The notes beneath the pieces are model-generated. The model made no database searches, was not told where the DNA came from, and worked only from the letters and a program-made list of their open reading frames with translations. 23,598 bases of DNA from a virus, in IMG/VR virus record IMGVR_UViG_3300035698_000011, positions 1-23,598 of that record. One strand, 5' to 3'. Positions 9,241 to 16,903 of the stretch are shown piece after piece (the first letter of the stretch is position 1; every line of letters begins with the position of its first letter). Position numbers and translations under genes: made by a program.

Positions 9241-9719
9241 TATTTGTTTATCTCCTTCATCATTAATAAAAATGGCATCTTACCATATCCGTATTTTTCA
9301 ATTTCGGTTGAGGGCTCAAAGCCAAGATACTGAAGCCATTTCATTGACTTCCAATTTCTTTTGTCTACAAAGTTATATAAATAATTATAACCTTTTCCCA
9401 TTTCTTCTATCCATTGTGGACATTCTTTTATAAATTGTTTTGTATGTTTAAATAACAATTCACTAGATAACATCCATGCCACCCCATATTCAGGGTCTTC
9501 GCATGCAGCCACACCAAACATACCTATAACACCTTCAGATTCAGTTCCAATTACACTATATATTTTTGCTTTATCCTGTGTAAATGGTATTACTAAAGCT
9601 TTCAAAGGTGATACATTACTAGAAGCTTGTATTTCTTCTCTGTCACCTTTTCTTATTTTTGGTGCTAACTCTAAGGCATCTTTTAGAATAGCGGGTCTTA
9701 CATAATTTTCTTTAATCAT
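9240..9719 (-). CDS. T7 gp13-like internal protein A (GNAT-related fold)
   Basis: 159 aa (T7 gp13 is 138 aa), placed exactly between the gp12- and gp14-like genes. Its start resembles gp13 (VRPAILKDALELAPKIRKGD), and the later parts YNYLYNFVDKRNWKSMKWLQ and LGFEPS are the conserved end of the acetyltransferase-like (GNAT) fold found in this family. In T7, gp13 is needed for morphogenesis and infectivity, though whether it has acetyltransferase activity is unproven. The gene contains the only GCTGC/GCAGC word that I found between 1.0 and 23.6 kb (at about 9505, codons for Ala-Ala). The site for its start is AAGGATTTAATTATG. Confidence 0.78.
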   Translation of the reverse strand: MIKENYVRPAILKDALELAPKIRKGDREEIQASSNVSPLKALVIPFTQDKAKIYSVIGTESEGVIGMFGVAACEDPEYGVAWMLSSELLFKHTKQFIKECPQWIEEMGKGYNYLYNFVDKRNWKSMKWLQYLGFEPSTEIEKYGYGKMPFLLMMKEINK

Positions 9720-9721
9720 AA

Positions 9722-12214
9722 TTAAATCCTTGTTGAACGACTGTGGTAGTAACCTTCTACTTCTGCACTAGCTATATACATAGGCAAATGAGAGCTACTT
9801 TTAATATCCAATGTAAAATCTGTGTTCTTACATGAAACGGGTACTTTAATCGTACCACCACTTATTGCTGGTACACCTACTAAACTTGTAGCTGTGCCAA
9901 TAACATATCCATTCATAAACGAATAATTTGTATCTCTATTCTGAGGTGTTACTTCTACTTGAAAGTAACCTGAGTTTTCATAGTTAAAAGATATATTTCT
10001 AATTTGGTATCTACCTGAAGTAACTGCAATTAATCCTCTACCAGAATTTTCTCTAACATATTGAGGTGACAATCTGTATTTAGATTCATAAGTTCTTCCT
10101 AACCAAATATCAGTATGATTACCTAGTAATGTATAAGAAGACCCAACTGTAGGTTTTAATGTAAAGTTGTTTCCGTTAGTAGCATCAACAGCTATTAAAC
10201 CTGTTTTTACACCGTAAGGTGAAGTAACAGTTGTTAAACCTGTTCCACTTGCATAAGTACCTGTAACTTTAGTTTTTAAATCTAAATAAATTCCAAAACC
10301 TGTTGTAGTATCTTTTAAATTTCTTAAATCAATTTTTAATAATTTTGTTGTTTGTCCTTCAGATACCATCAAATAAACAAAACTTTCAAATGTCATTCCA
10401 CCAATAATTTTACCATTAGTTAGAGTCCATTTTGACCATGCTGTTTGTACTTTTTCACCACCATCAAAGAAATATTTATAAATAAACATAGTGCCACCGT
10501 TAATAGATGTTAAATCTGTGCCAGTAGTATAAGGTGCAATTTGTGTATCAACAGTGTCAGCACATAATGTAATTAATGTATCTTCTGTTGTGTTTGCTAA
10601 CATTTGATATGCATTACTAGGTACTAAATCTTGAACTGATACAGTAATGTCTAAACCATCATTTGTTAATGTATCATCATCAGCATAGTATTCTCTTATT
10701 GCTGTGTTGTTGTTTCTAGCTTGCGCAAAATATGCATACTTACCTGCTGAAATTGGTTTAACATCTTTGTTGTGTTCAAAAGAAGATACTTCATTTAACA
10801 CAGCAGTAGTAGGTGAAATAGTTTCTCCCACACTTCCTAATTTGTATTGTGATTTTTCAGAAAATAAAAGTAAAGATTCATTGAAAGCCACACTATCAAA
10901 TAAAGTATTAACTTCAGAACCAGAAGCCGCTATATCTATAGGGTCTGTATCTAAAACTTGAGTTACTGTTTTTGCAAAAAAGTTAAAGAAACTAGCATTC
11001 TCTGTAAAGATTAAATTATCTCTAGCTAGTATACCTAATCTATTTTTATAAAATAATAAATTGTTAATGTTAGTATTAATAAAACTAGGACTAGAGTTTG
11101 TTTCTCCATCTCCTGCAATTCTATCTGTCCAATCAACTTCTTGAAAAGTAAATGTACCATCATTATTATTAATTAAAGCATGAGGCATTGTAGCATTGTT
11201 TAAACCTAAACTAACTGCTGGTGCTATACATTCTTTCCACACACCATCAGATTCAAATTTTACCCAATAGTCTGATAAAGTATCACCTTCATCTCCTGTA
11301 ACTTTAATTTTACTATCCGTACTTGCGTAATAAGGTAATTTTGTAAAATCAATAATTTCATCTCTTACTGCAAACATTCCTGTGTTTCCTGTACCATCAC
11401 TTGTTGTAACAGTAAAGTTAGCATTGCCATTTGTAGACACACCTCTAATAACACCTGAAAAAAGAGTCATAGTAAAATGACTTGTTACACCAGAATTTGT
11501 ACCTAAACCTGTAGTTGCTCCTAAAGAAGCACCTGTGTCAGTTCTTGTAATATCAAAAGATGCATCAGAACTAGAATTAAAGTGTGAGCTAGAAGTTCCT
11601 TTAAATAATATATCAGCAATGTGTGCTGTGTCTCTAAATTTACCATCTGTTGCGGCATCATTTCCAGTAGGTAATTGTAATGAAGCTTTAATATCATAAG
11701 ACATATTAGGGTGTCTTACTGTTACAGAATATTCTTTACCATAATTAGTTAATAAAACATTAATATAAAATTCTTGTACTTTAGCTGTGCTTAAAGTTGT
11801 ATCAGCTAAAACAGTTTTAGATGTATTGGCTATAAAAGTATAATCAGCAATATTAACCATTCTAAAATCATTCTTAGGATTTGTAGAAGCTAGATAACCT
11901 GAACCACTTGCAATAGTAACTGGCTTTGAATTACCTTGTAAATCCCAAACTTTAATACCACCATTATAAATAGCAACCATAAATTGATTTGTTTTATCTC
12001 TTTGAATAGACCAGAATTTTGTAGTGTTTGGATAAACATTTGTAGCATCTAAAGTAGAGACATAATCAAAAGGTGGTCTTTTAGCTAGACCATCTACAAT
12101 ACCGTTTTGTAAATTGATTTGTTCCTCACCCTGATTAATACCTCTTTGTGTTGGAGACTGTTGTGAGATACCATTCAGAAAATTAGGAATACTCTGTGAT
12201 ACTACTCCACCCAT
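9722..12214 (-). CDS. Tail tubular protein B (nozzle), T7 gp12-like
   Basis: 830 aa (T7 gp12 is 794). It forms the tail nozzle, a hexamer that closes the tail and carries the fibres. The N-terminus (MGGVVSQSIPNFLNGISQQS) is the family hallmark: a conserved SIPNLxxGxSQQ-type motif followed by R-Q-GQ and the K-RPP motif (LAKRPPFDYV, about residue 45). The remainder is Thr/Asn/Gly-rich beta-structure, with tryptophan-containing WTDRI and LLFYKNRLGIL motifs common to the family. The start codon overlaps the gp11 stop (TAATG). High confidence from the N-terminal motif, size and order. Confidence 0.93.
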   Translation of the reverse strand: MGGVVSQSIPNFLNGISQQSPTQRGINQGEEQINLQNGIVDGLAKRPPFDYVSTLDATNVYPNTTKFWSIQRDKTNQFMVAIYNGGIKVWDLQGNSKPVTIASGSGYLASTNPKNDFRMVNIADYTFIANTSKTVLADTTLSTAKVQEFYINVLLTNYGKEYSVTVRHPNMSYDIKASLQLPTGNDAATDGKFRDTAHIADILFKGTSSSHFNSSSDASFDITRTDTGASLGATTGLGTNSGVTSHFTMTLFSGVIRGVSTNGNANFTVTTSDGTGNTGMFAVRDEIIDFTKLPYYASTDSKIKVTGDEGDTLSDYWVKFESDGVWKECIAPAVSLGLNNATMPHALINNNDGTFTFQEVDWTDRIAGDGETNSSPSFINTNINNLLFYKNRLGILARDNLIFTENASFFNFFAKTVTQVLDTDPIDIAASGSEVNTLFDSVAFNESLLLFSEKSQYKLGSVGETISPTTAVLNEVSSFEHNKDVKPISAGKYAYFAQARNNNTAIREYYADDDTLTNDGLDITVSVQDLVPSNAYQMLANTTEDTLITLCADTVDTQIAPYTTGTDLTSINGGTMFIYKYFFDGGEKVQTAWSKWTLTNGKIIGGMTFESFVYLMVSEGQTTKLLKIDLRNLKDTTTGFGIYLDLKTKVTGTYASGTGLTTVTSPYGVKTGLIAVDATNGNNFTLKPTVGSSYTLLGNHTDIWLGRTYESKYRLSPQYVRENSGRGLIAVTSGRYQIRNISFNYENSGYFQVEVTPQNRDTNYSFMNGYVIGTATSLVGVPAISGGTIKVPVSCKNTDFTLDIKSSSHLPMYIASAEVEGYYHSRSTRI

Positions 12215-12822
12215 TAGTAAGTCCTTCTTTTCGTTCTGTTAATTATTGAATAAGTATTTGCGTCACCTTCTAACATATTAATGTCAGACGCTTGACTATC
12301 TGCTTGATGAAATGCCATTAATGCTTCTTGTTCATCTGCTGATATTAAACTAATAATTTCTTTATCACCAACAAATCTTGAAGCAAATCTTCTTGAAGCT
12401 TTAGCTACAATATATTGTCTAGCGTATTCTGGTAAGTCTGAAAATTGTTGTACTAAAACAAGGTCAACTAAAGATGGTGCAGAAGTAAATATATCTGTGT
12501 GTGTTTCCATGTCATATAGGTAACCGTTTCTCATTGTAAAATTTAAAAATCTAACACTGGCGCTAGCGTCAGCTTTAACGCAGTTTGCTGGAAGGGGAAC
12601 TTTCCCATTGGAATCAAGGGATAAGGTTTTGTAATTGTAATGTGTATTAAAATGCCATCCTAAAGTTTGGATTGACATGTTTGTTTCATCTAAAAGATTT
12701 TTAGCTGTAGATACATCAACTGATGTTGTACCTGTAATTGCATTTACAGGAGCTTCTCCAATGTGTGACAACATAATGTTGACAGCTTGAAGCTCTGTAG
12801 TAGGTGTGATTTGTGTAGCCAT
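12214..12822 (-). CDS. Tail tubular protein A (adaptor), T7 gp11-like
   Basis: 202 aa (T7 gp11 is 196). It is the dodecameric adaptor between portal and nozzle. Motifs of the family: ELQAVNIMLSHIGEAPVNAI at residues 10-29, the helix YARQYIVAKASRRFASRFVG at about 130-150, and a charged QEALMAFHQAD region near 165. It starts after a perfect AGGAGAATATG site, 23 nt downstream of the base of the post-capsid terminator, so its expression depends on readthrough or an upstream promoter. It is followed without spacing by the nozzle gene. Confidence 0.93.
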   Translation of the reverse strand: MATQITPTTELQAVNIMLSHIGEAPVNAITGTTSVDVSTAKNLLDETNMSIQTLGWHFNTHYNYKTLSLDSNGKVPLPANCVKADASASVRFLNFTMRNGYLYDMETHTDIFTSAPSLVDLVLVQQFSDLPEYARQYIVAKASRRFASRFVGDKEIISLISADEQEALMAFHQADSQASDINMLEGDANTYSIINRTKRRTY

Positions 12823-12846
12823 ATTCTCCTAAATTAAAAATGAATT

Positions 12847-12882
12847 AATAGAAATGGCGGGTTAAGTCTCCTGCCCCCGCCA
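12847..12882 (-). terminator. Hairpin terminator after the major capsid gene
   Basis: On the minus strand, TGGCGGG pairs perfectly with CCCGCCA (12876-12882 with 12855-12861) around a 14-nt loop. TTTCTATT follows. It lies 22 nt past the capsid stop. T7 has its only class III terminator (T-phi) at this same point, where it lets capsid transcripts outnumber tail transcripts. It is the most GC-rich stem in the neighbourhood. The U-tract is imperfect, so partial readthrough is likely. Confidence 0.8.
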
Positions 12883-12904
12883 AATCTGTATTAAAGTTTA
12901 GCTA

Positions 12905-13891
12905 TTAAGCTTCTTTAATTCCGATAGCCGCTTCTGGTCTAAGTACACCATGACCCATAGCGTATTTAGCAACCATTAATGTTCCTTGTCTTCTGATATC
13001 ATATTCTGATTCAACAGCCAAGTCCATTAATTTTACAGTTCCAGCCGCAGACGGGTGTGACACTAAACAAACATAATTTGTTAAGTTAACTGCTTGAGGG
13101 TCAGCAATAGTTGCTGATTTTCCTGAAGGTGCAGTTTGGTCATTAGCCGCCGCAATGTTACCATCAATAAAGTGAGGAGTTGGAATCAATTCAATTCCAG
13201 CTACTTTAACTACTTTACCTTCTGCAATTGAACCTTGACCACTAAAGTCAACATTAACTACATTAGTACCATTTGCTAGTTTGTAATACTCTTCTAATCT
13301 AATAAACGCTTTTCTTCCTTCTTTTGGAATGAAGTTAGCATCCATCTGTTTAGCCGCATCAAACAATGCATCAATCACAGCGTTAGCCGCAGTTGCCGCA
13401 GTTGCAGAAGCTATACCAGTATTAGTAATAGTAGTACCTGCCGCATATCCAGTGTCACCAACATTTGCTGATGCTAGAGATGCTTGTCCAATAGTTTGTA
13501 AGATATGCTTATCTTTTTGGAAAGCCAGCGCTCTGCCGATTTCCATAGAATATGCACTTCTAACATCCCAATGGTTTTTTGCTTCTTCTATATTGCTTAA
13601 AAAGACAGAAGATAGTAAAAGGTCATTTATTGTAATAACCTTTTCGTTGTGGTTTACGTCTGAGCCAGTAATTTCTGCACCTGCTACATGATAAGCCGCA
13701 CCGACTCTACCCATTACGGGGAAAGTTGCTGATTTGCCAGAAGAAATACTTCTAACCATTTCAGCTCCGTTTGTTACTGATGCTCTGTCAAATGAAGTAA
13801 GAACTTCACCTGCAAAAACTTTCAGAAACAATGCGTCTTCAGTACCGGATGCATTTACTAAACCTTGACTTACGGGTGTTGCATTTGCCAT
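12905..13891 (-). CDS. Major capsid protein, T7 gp10-like
   Basis: 328 aa (T7 gp10A is 345). HK97-fold shell protein. Recognisable parts: an N-arm with FLKVFAGEVLTSFDRASV (residues 22-39), the E-loop region with SGKSATFPVMGR (about 51-62), a spine-helix region around EIGRALAFQKDKHILQTIG (about 117-135), and a C-terminal RRQGTLMVAKYAMGHGVLRP typical of T7-like capsids. The stop is a tandem TAATAG, with no slippery sequence, so no gp10B-type frameshift product is indicated. It has a strong site (AAAGGAAAATAATAATATG), a structured 258-nt leader upstream and a terminator downstream. It has about eight Ala-Ala pairs, all written GCG-GCN. Confidence 0.95.
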   Translation of the reverse strand: MANATPVSQGLVNASGTEDALFLKVFAGEVLTSFDRASVTNGAEMVRSISSGKSATFPVMGRVGAAYHVAGAEITGSDVNHNEKVITINDLLLSSVFLSNIEEAKNHWDVRSAYSMEIGRALAFQKDKHILQTIGQASLASANVGDTGYAAGTTITNTGIASATAATAANAVIDALFDAAKQMDANFIPKEGRKAFIRLEEYYKLANGTNVVNVDFSGQGSIAEGKVVKVAGIELIPTPHFIDGNIAAANDQTAPSGKSATIADPQAVNLTNYVCLVSHPSAAGTVKLMDLAVESEYDIRRQGTLMVAKYAMGHGVLRPEAAIGIKEA

Positions 13892-14012
13892 ATTATTATT
13901 TTCCTTTGTTACTGTTATTGTTTATAGAAAGCCCTCACATATCAGTCAGTTTCATTTCCAGATTGTCACCCGCAGGTGGTAAGGTTACTCTACTTATTTA
14001 TATATGTTGGCA

Positions 14013-14037
14013 GTTGCCCCCTAAAAAGGAGCACAAC
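14013..14037 (-). promoter_or_regulatory. Weak candidate promoter / small hairpin upstream of capsid
   Basis: The minus strand has CTCCTTTTTAGGGGGC, which shares CC-TTTTTAG with the two 20-nt promoter-like motifs (about half of the 20 positions agree when aligned). It sits where T7 has phi10. The GGGGG after TTTTTA would suit initiation by a T7-type RNA polymerase. The same bases can fold as a hairpin (GTTG/CAAC and CTCC/GGGG), so either reading, or both, is possible. Confidence 0.3.
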
Positions 14038-14067
14038 TATAGACTTGCTAGTTTTTTAGCAAGCTTG

Positions 14068-14100
14068 ATGCCGAGCAGGAATTTACCCCGCTCACGACAT
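14068..14100 (-). promoter_or_regulatory. Long RNA hairpin in the capsid leader region
   Basis: Minus strand: ATGTC pairs with GGCAT, then a 2-nt bulge (GT), then GAGCGGGG pairs with TCCTGCTC, with a TAAAT loop. In all there are 13 base pairs, including three G-U pairs. No U-tract follows, so it is not an ordinary intrinsic terminator. It could be an RNase III processing site (T7 uses such stems between genes), an mRNA-stabilising 5' structure or part of a small RNA. Confidence 0.55.
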
Positions 14101-14149
14101 TTCTTAATTAGACACTTAAGTCTAAATATTTTTTCTGTTTTAGGTAACA

Positions 14150-14899
14150 CTAAAGACTGCTGTTTCCTAATTTAGCTTTAACTTCATTTTGGTATGCAAT
14201 ATCTTTAGCATATCTAGGGTCAGACATAGCTTCAGTAACTTGTGCCCAAGATGCATAACCTGCTTCTTGTGTTGCTTGTGCTTTACCAGCCACAAGTGTA
14301 GGCTCTTTACCATTAGCTCTTTCATATTGACCTTTAAGTGCACTCACTGCTAACTTAACTGTGTCCATGTCTCCACTATTTACAGCTTTGTTATAAGCTT
14401 GTTTCTCACCATCACTCATATTGTTAGATGCCCAATCAGTCATTGCTTTGTAAGGCTCATCACCACCAACAGTAGCTTTTATTTCATTAGCTGAGTTTGT
14501 AGCAATTGCCTCTTGACCAGCAATATAATTATTTACATATTCTTTTGTTATTCCAGCTTTTTCTAAAGCTTCATAAGACTTAGCATCTAATTCACCTTTT
14601 TCAGAATACTCTGCTTGTAAAGAAGTCATATCTAAACCAGCATTTTCAACAGCTTTTTCAGCTATATCTAAATTGTTTGGGTTAGCTTTTGTTTCTTCTT
14701 TTAATGTAGGCTCTCCTGCTTTGGGCTGAGATTGTTCACCAAGTTTCTTTTCTAATTCCTGATATGATTTTGCTAACTCATCAACTGAGTTAAACTTTTC
14801 TGGTAATCCTTCAGGTTTACTTTGTGCGGACTGTGTCTCATTTACTTCTGGTTTTTCTGAACCAGTATCTTCTGTACTTATTTCTACGGTATCAACCAT
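14150..14899 (-). CDS. Capsid assembly (scaffolding) protein, T7 gp9-like
   Basis: 249 aa (T7 gp9 is 307). It directs procapsid assembly and is then released. The sequence is acidic and Gln/Glu/Lys-rich with low hydrophobicity. It contains the motif LPEKFNSVDELAKSYQELEK (about residues 32-51), which is the signature of podovirus scaffolds, followed by a long helical region. The C-terminus has YASWAQVTEAMSDPRYAKD, a conserved end that probably binds the capsid protein. It starts at 14899 after AAGGATAATTATATG and is five bases from the portal stop. The order portal-scaffold-capsid supports the call. Confidence 0.9.
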   Translation of the reverse strand: MVDTVEISTEDTGSEKPEVNETQSAQSKPEGLPEKFNSVDELAKSYQELEKKLGEQSQPKAGEPTLKEETKANPNNLDIAEKAVENAGLDMTSLQAEYSEKGELDAKSYEALEKAGITKEYVNNYIAGQEAIATNSANEIKATVGGDEPYKAMTDWASNNMSDGEKQAYNKAVNSGDMDTVKLAVSALKGQYERANGKEPTLVAGKAQATQEAGYASWAQVTEAMSDPRYAKDIAYQNEVKAKLGNSSL

Positions 14900-14903
14900 A
14901 TAA

Positions 14904-16472
14904 TTATCCTTCTTGTTGTTGTTTCATTGCTCCAGCAACAGCAGGCGCTACAGCTTTTTCAGCCATGCCCATCATCTGTTGGTCTTCCATTTGCGACTGT
15001 GCTTCTTCTTGTTCCTGAGCTAGTTGTTCCTCAGTTTTAATAAGTCCTTCAGTTTCAATGCCTAGACCTGTAGCAATTCTTTTAATTAAATCTTGCGAAT
15101 TTAAACTTTGTGCAATTGCAGGATTTATCTGTGCTAAGTTTCCTATCTCAGCTACAAATTCTCTTAATTTTTGTAAGTCATTACCTCTACCTAAAGCTTC
15201 TACACCTGTAATAATAGTAGGCTGTACTGAACCTTTTGGTAATGTAGGAATTTCATTAGCTGATGCCATTCTTTTCATTAAGATGGTCACCAAAGGTAAT
15301 TGAAATTCTTGAGACAATAAAGAATAAATACCACCCATAGCAGTTTCTAATTGTTGAGCCATGTATCTAATTTCTTGTGCTGTTACTCTTTCAGCATCTC
15401 TTTGAATTGCTGTGTTTAATAAGAAAGCATAAGACATTCTTTCTTCTAATTTACCAATACTTCTTTCAACTACTTGTAAATCATATTGTTTTTGTGATTG
15501 AAGTACAGCAACATCATCAGCACTACCTGTTATAATATCACCATTTCTAGTTTGAGCTAAATCTTTTTTTCTAGTAACTGAGTTAGGTCTAACCATAAAG
15601 ACTACTTTAGATGAAGCCGCCGCAGACTCTACAAGAGCTTGAGACAATCCTTCTAATGATTTTAAATCACCTAAAAATTCTTCTACATAACTTCTTCCAT
15701 AATCTTCATTGTCTACTCTAACCATTCTTAAAGCTTGGTAAGGTAAAGAATCTACTGGGTAGTCACCAATAGAAGATTCTATTTTAAATCCTTTTACTTC
15801 TTGGCAAGTGTAAAATTTCTTGTCATCTAATTTATAAATGTGAGTATATAAATCACACTGTTCATCAGGTTTATATTCTTCTTGTTGTTGTAATTTTTCT
15901 AAAGTTGCTGTATCTAAATAAGTAGGATGAATAGTTTCTTTAATTATTATTTCTAAAATATTTCCTGACGCATCTCTTTTACATACAAAGTTTGATAATG
16001 GAAATACTCTCATGCTTCCTTTTTTAGGAAGATAAGTTAATACATTACCTGCAACAATTAAATGTTTTAGTGCTTCAAACACTGAAACTCTTAAAGCTAG
16101 TTGTTCAATTTTACTTGAAACTTCTCTTTCTATAGTTGCTAAAGATTTTTCTACTTCAGACTTAATTTCTTTTTGTTGGTCTAAATCTTTTTTAGCGTCA
16201 CCTGCTATTGATAATCTAAAGAAAGGAGCGTTAGGTGGTAGTAATAAAAGTAATAATTTAGAAGATAAATTGTTTACTCCTCTTGCACCTACGGATTGGA
16301 AGGGATTGTATAAGTCTGTTGATGAATGAAAACCATCAGGGGGAAGGAGAGAAGGAATAGTTAGTTCACTACATTCTTGTGCTCTATCTAAAAAGTGTTC
16401 TCTGTGTTGTTTCAGCGCTTCGTAACGCTGTCTAGCGCTTTGTTGTAACATGCTTACGCTATTGTATTGCAT
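14904..16472 (-). CDS. Portal (head-tail connector), T7 gp8-like
   Basis: 522 aa (T7 gp8 is 536). The dodecameric portal at the unique vertex, through which DNA is packaged and ejected. Family motifs: RQRYEALKQHREHFLDRAQE (14-33), the ARGVNNLSSKLLLLLLPPNA stretch (about 63-82) with the conserved PPNxPFFRL, and LNTAIQRDAERVTAQEIRYM (about 352-371), a highly conserved crown/clip segment. The Gln/Glu-rich C-terminus (EEQLAQEQEEAQSQMEDQ) is the usual tail. No clear Shine-Dalgarno precedes ATG at 16472; the gp7.3-like stop ends one base upstream, so initiation probably depends on coupling. Confidence 0.95.
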   Translation of the reverse strand: MQYNSVSMLQQSARQRYEALKQHREHFLDRAQECSELTIPSLLPPDGFHSSTDLYNPFQSVGARGVNNLSSKLLLLLLPPNAPFFRLSIAGDAKKDLDQQKEIKSEVEKSLATIEREVSSKIEQLALRVSVFEALKHLIVAGNVLTYLPKKGSMRVFPLSNFVCKRDASGNILEIIIKETIHPTYLDTATLEKLQQQEEYKPDEQCDLYTHIYKLDDKKFYTCQEVKGFKIESSIGDYPVDSLPYQALRMVRVDNEDYGRSYVEEFLGDLKSLEGLSQALVESAAASSKVVFMVRPNSVTRKKDLAQTRNGDIITGSADDVAVLQSQKQYDLQVVERSIGKLEERMSYAFLLNTAIQRDAERVTAQEIRYMAQQLETAMGGIYSLLSQEFQLPLVTILMKRMASANEIPTLPKGSVQPTIITGVEALGRGNDLQKLREFVAEIGNLAQINPAIAQSLNSQDLIKRIATGLGIETEGLIKTEEQLAQEQEEAQSQMEDQQMMGMAEKAVAPAVAGAMKQQQEG

Positions 16473-16473
16473 G

Positions 16474-16692
16474 TTATATAATATTTAAACCAGATACAGT
16501 TGGTATATTTAAACCAGATGAAGTTTGTAATGCTGTAGTACCAGATTTCTTAGCTTTTTTAGCTATAGTTTCTTGAGTATCTACTGCTGTTTCAACTGTA
16601 GAAGCTTTTTCTTCTGCAATTGGTGATTCAATAGGTAAAACCGGTGCCGGTGCCGCTACTGGTGTTGGTATCTTAGGCTGTGACATACACAT
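16474..16692 (-). CDS. T7 gp7.3-like virion/tail assembly protein
   Basis: 72 aa, Pro/Ala-rich N-terminal half (PTPVAAPAPVLP), then Glu/Lys-rich, ending KKAKKSGTTALQTSSGLNIP and VSGLNII. The position directly before the portal and the ending Lys-rich then Ser-Gly-x-Asn-Ile match T7 gp7.3, a small virion protein required for tail assembly and host adsorption. Two GLNI copies occur where T7 has one GINI. The ATG at 16692 and another two codons later (MCM) are both possible starts; AGAGAGG lies about 11 nt before the first. Homology is judged from the short tail motif and gene order, so it is moderately secure. Confidence 0.6.
   Translation of the reverse strand: MCMSQPKIPTPVAAPAPVLPIESPIAEEKASTVETAVDTQETIAKKAKKSGTTALQTSSGLNIPTVSGLNII
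16481..16519. repeat. 15-bp direct repeat in the gp7.3-like gene
   Basis: ATATTTAAACCAGAT occurs at 16481-16495 and 16505-16519, with a 24-bp period. It encodes the duplicated SGLNI at the protein C-terminus. It is a small in-frame duplication of 8 residues. Confidence 0.8.
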
Positions 16693-16693
16693 A

Positions 16694-16876
16694 TTATTTC
16701 TGAGTCCTCTCTTTTAGCATGTTAATAAATTTTACTACATCTCTTTGACCTGCTTGAAAGTATATTTCATTAGGTTTATCTGATATAATAGGTGACTTTT
16801 CTGGATAAACTTTATTTAAAAGTTCAATCAAATCGTCTACTTTTGTAGGTAATTCTACATCATTTAAGTCTGGCAT
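16694..16876 (-). CDS. Small protein of unknown function (60 aa)
   Basis: I do not recognise a family. The protein is 60 aa, acidic to neutral, soluble, and looks alpha/beta: an N-terminal acidic part (MPDLNDVELPTKVDDLIELL), a turn rich in Pro/Ser, then YFQAGQRDVVKFINMLKERT. It is the first gene after the promoter-like motif at 16884-16903, and its stop is one base from the start of the gp7.3-like gene, so it should be co-transcribed with the head genes. Start ATG at 16876, with AGAAGAAT upstream as a weak ribosome-binding site. Its position suggests a virion-assembly or late-phase role, but that is inference. Confidence 0.7.
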   Translation of the reverse strand: MPDLNDVELPTKVDDLIELLNKVYPEKSPIISDKPNEIYFQAGQRDVVKFINMLKERTQK

Positions 16877-16883
16877 ATTTTAT

Positions 16884-16903
16884 TCTTCTAAAAAGGGTAC
16901 TTT
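16884..16903 (-). promoter_or_regulatory. Candidate phage RNA polymerase promoter upstream of the morphogenesis block
   Basis: Minus strand AAAGTACCCTTTTTAGAAGA, beginning inside the nrdB stop codon and filling the 25-nt gap before the 60-aa gene. It is one base different from the motif before the tail fibre (2183-2202). The site separates the DNA-metabolism genes from the structural genes, where T7 has late promoters (phi6.5). The same two-place conservation is hard to explain by ribosome binding alone, because the AAAGTACCC half lies too far upstream. Confidence 0.6.

Larger units (their letters stand above)
13892..14149 (-). other. 258-nt structured spacer between scaffold and capsid genes
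   Basis: This is the longest gene-free stretch in the window. I find no ORF above about 15 codons on either strand that looks real. Read on the minus strand it holds at least five inverted repeats: TTAGAC/GTCTAA (14108-14125), a long stem at 14068-14100, CTTGCTA/TAGCAAG (14044-14063), GTTG-CTCC/GGGG-CAAC (14013-14037) and CACC/GGTG (13967-13978). It is less AT-rich than the surrounding genome. It presumably carries the capsid promoter and a structured 5' leader. Confidence 0.7.

Noticed and set aside
9836-9850. GGGTACTTTAAT on the plus strand, identical to half of the promoter-like motif
   Set aside because: It lies inside the gp12 coding region and lacks the CTAAAAAG half, so it is taken as chance.
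12895-12915. Possible gp10B-type frameshift at the end of the capsid gene
   Set aside because: The end has tandem stops TAATAG and no slippery heptamer or downstream open frame.
14060-14110. tRNA-like arm (GCGGG / CCTGC stem)
   Set aside because: The loop GTAAATT does not fit a T-loop and no acceptor or anticodon arms can be placed around it.
13329-14175. Plus-strand ORFs over capsid and the scaffold-capsid spacer
   Set aside because: They lie opposite the capsid gene or cross the hairpin region, lack ribosome-binding sites and resemble no protein.
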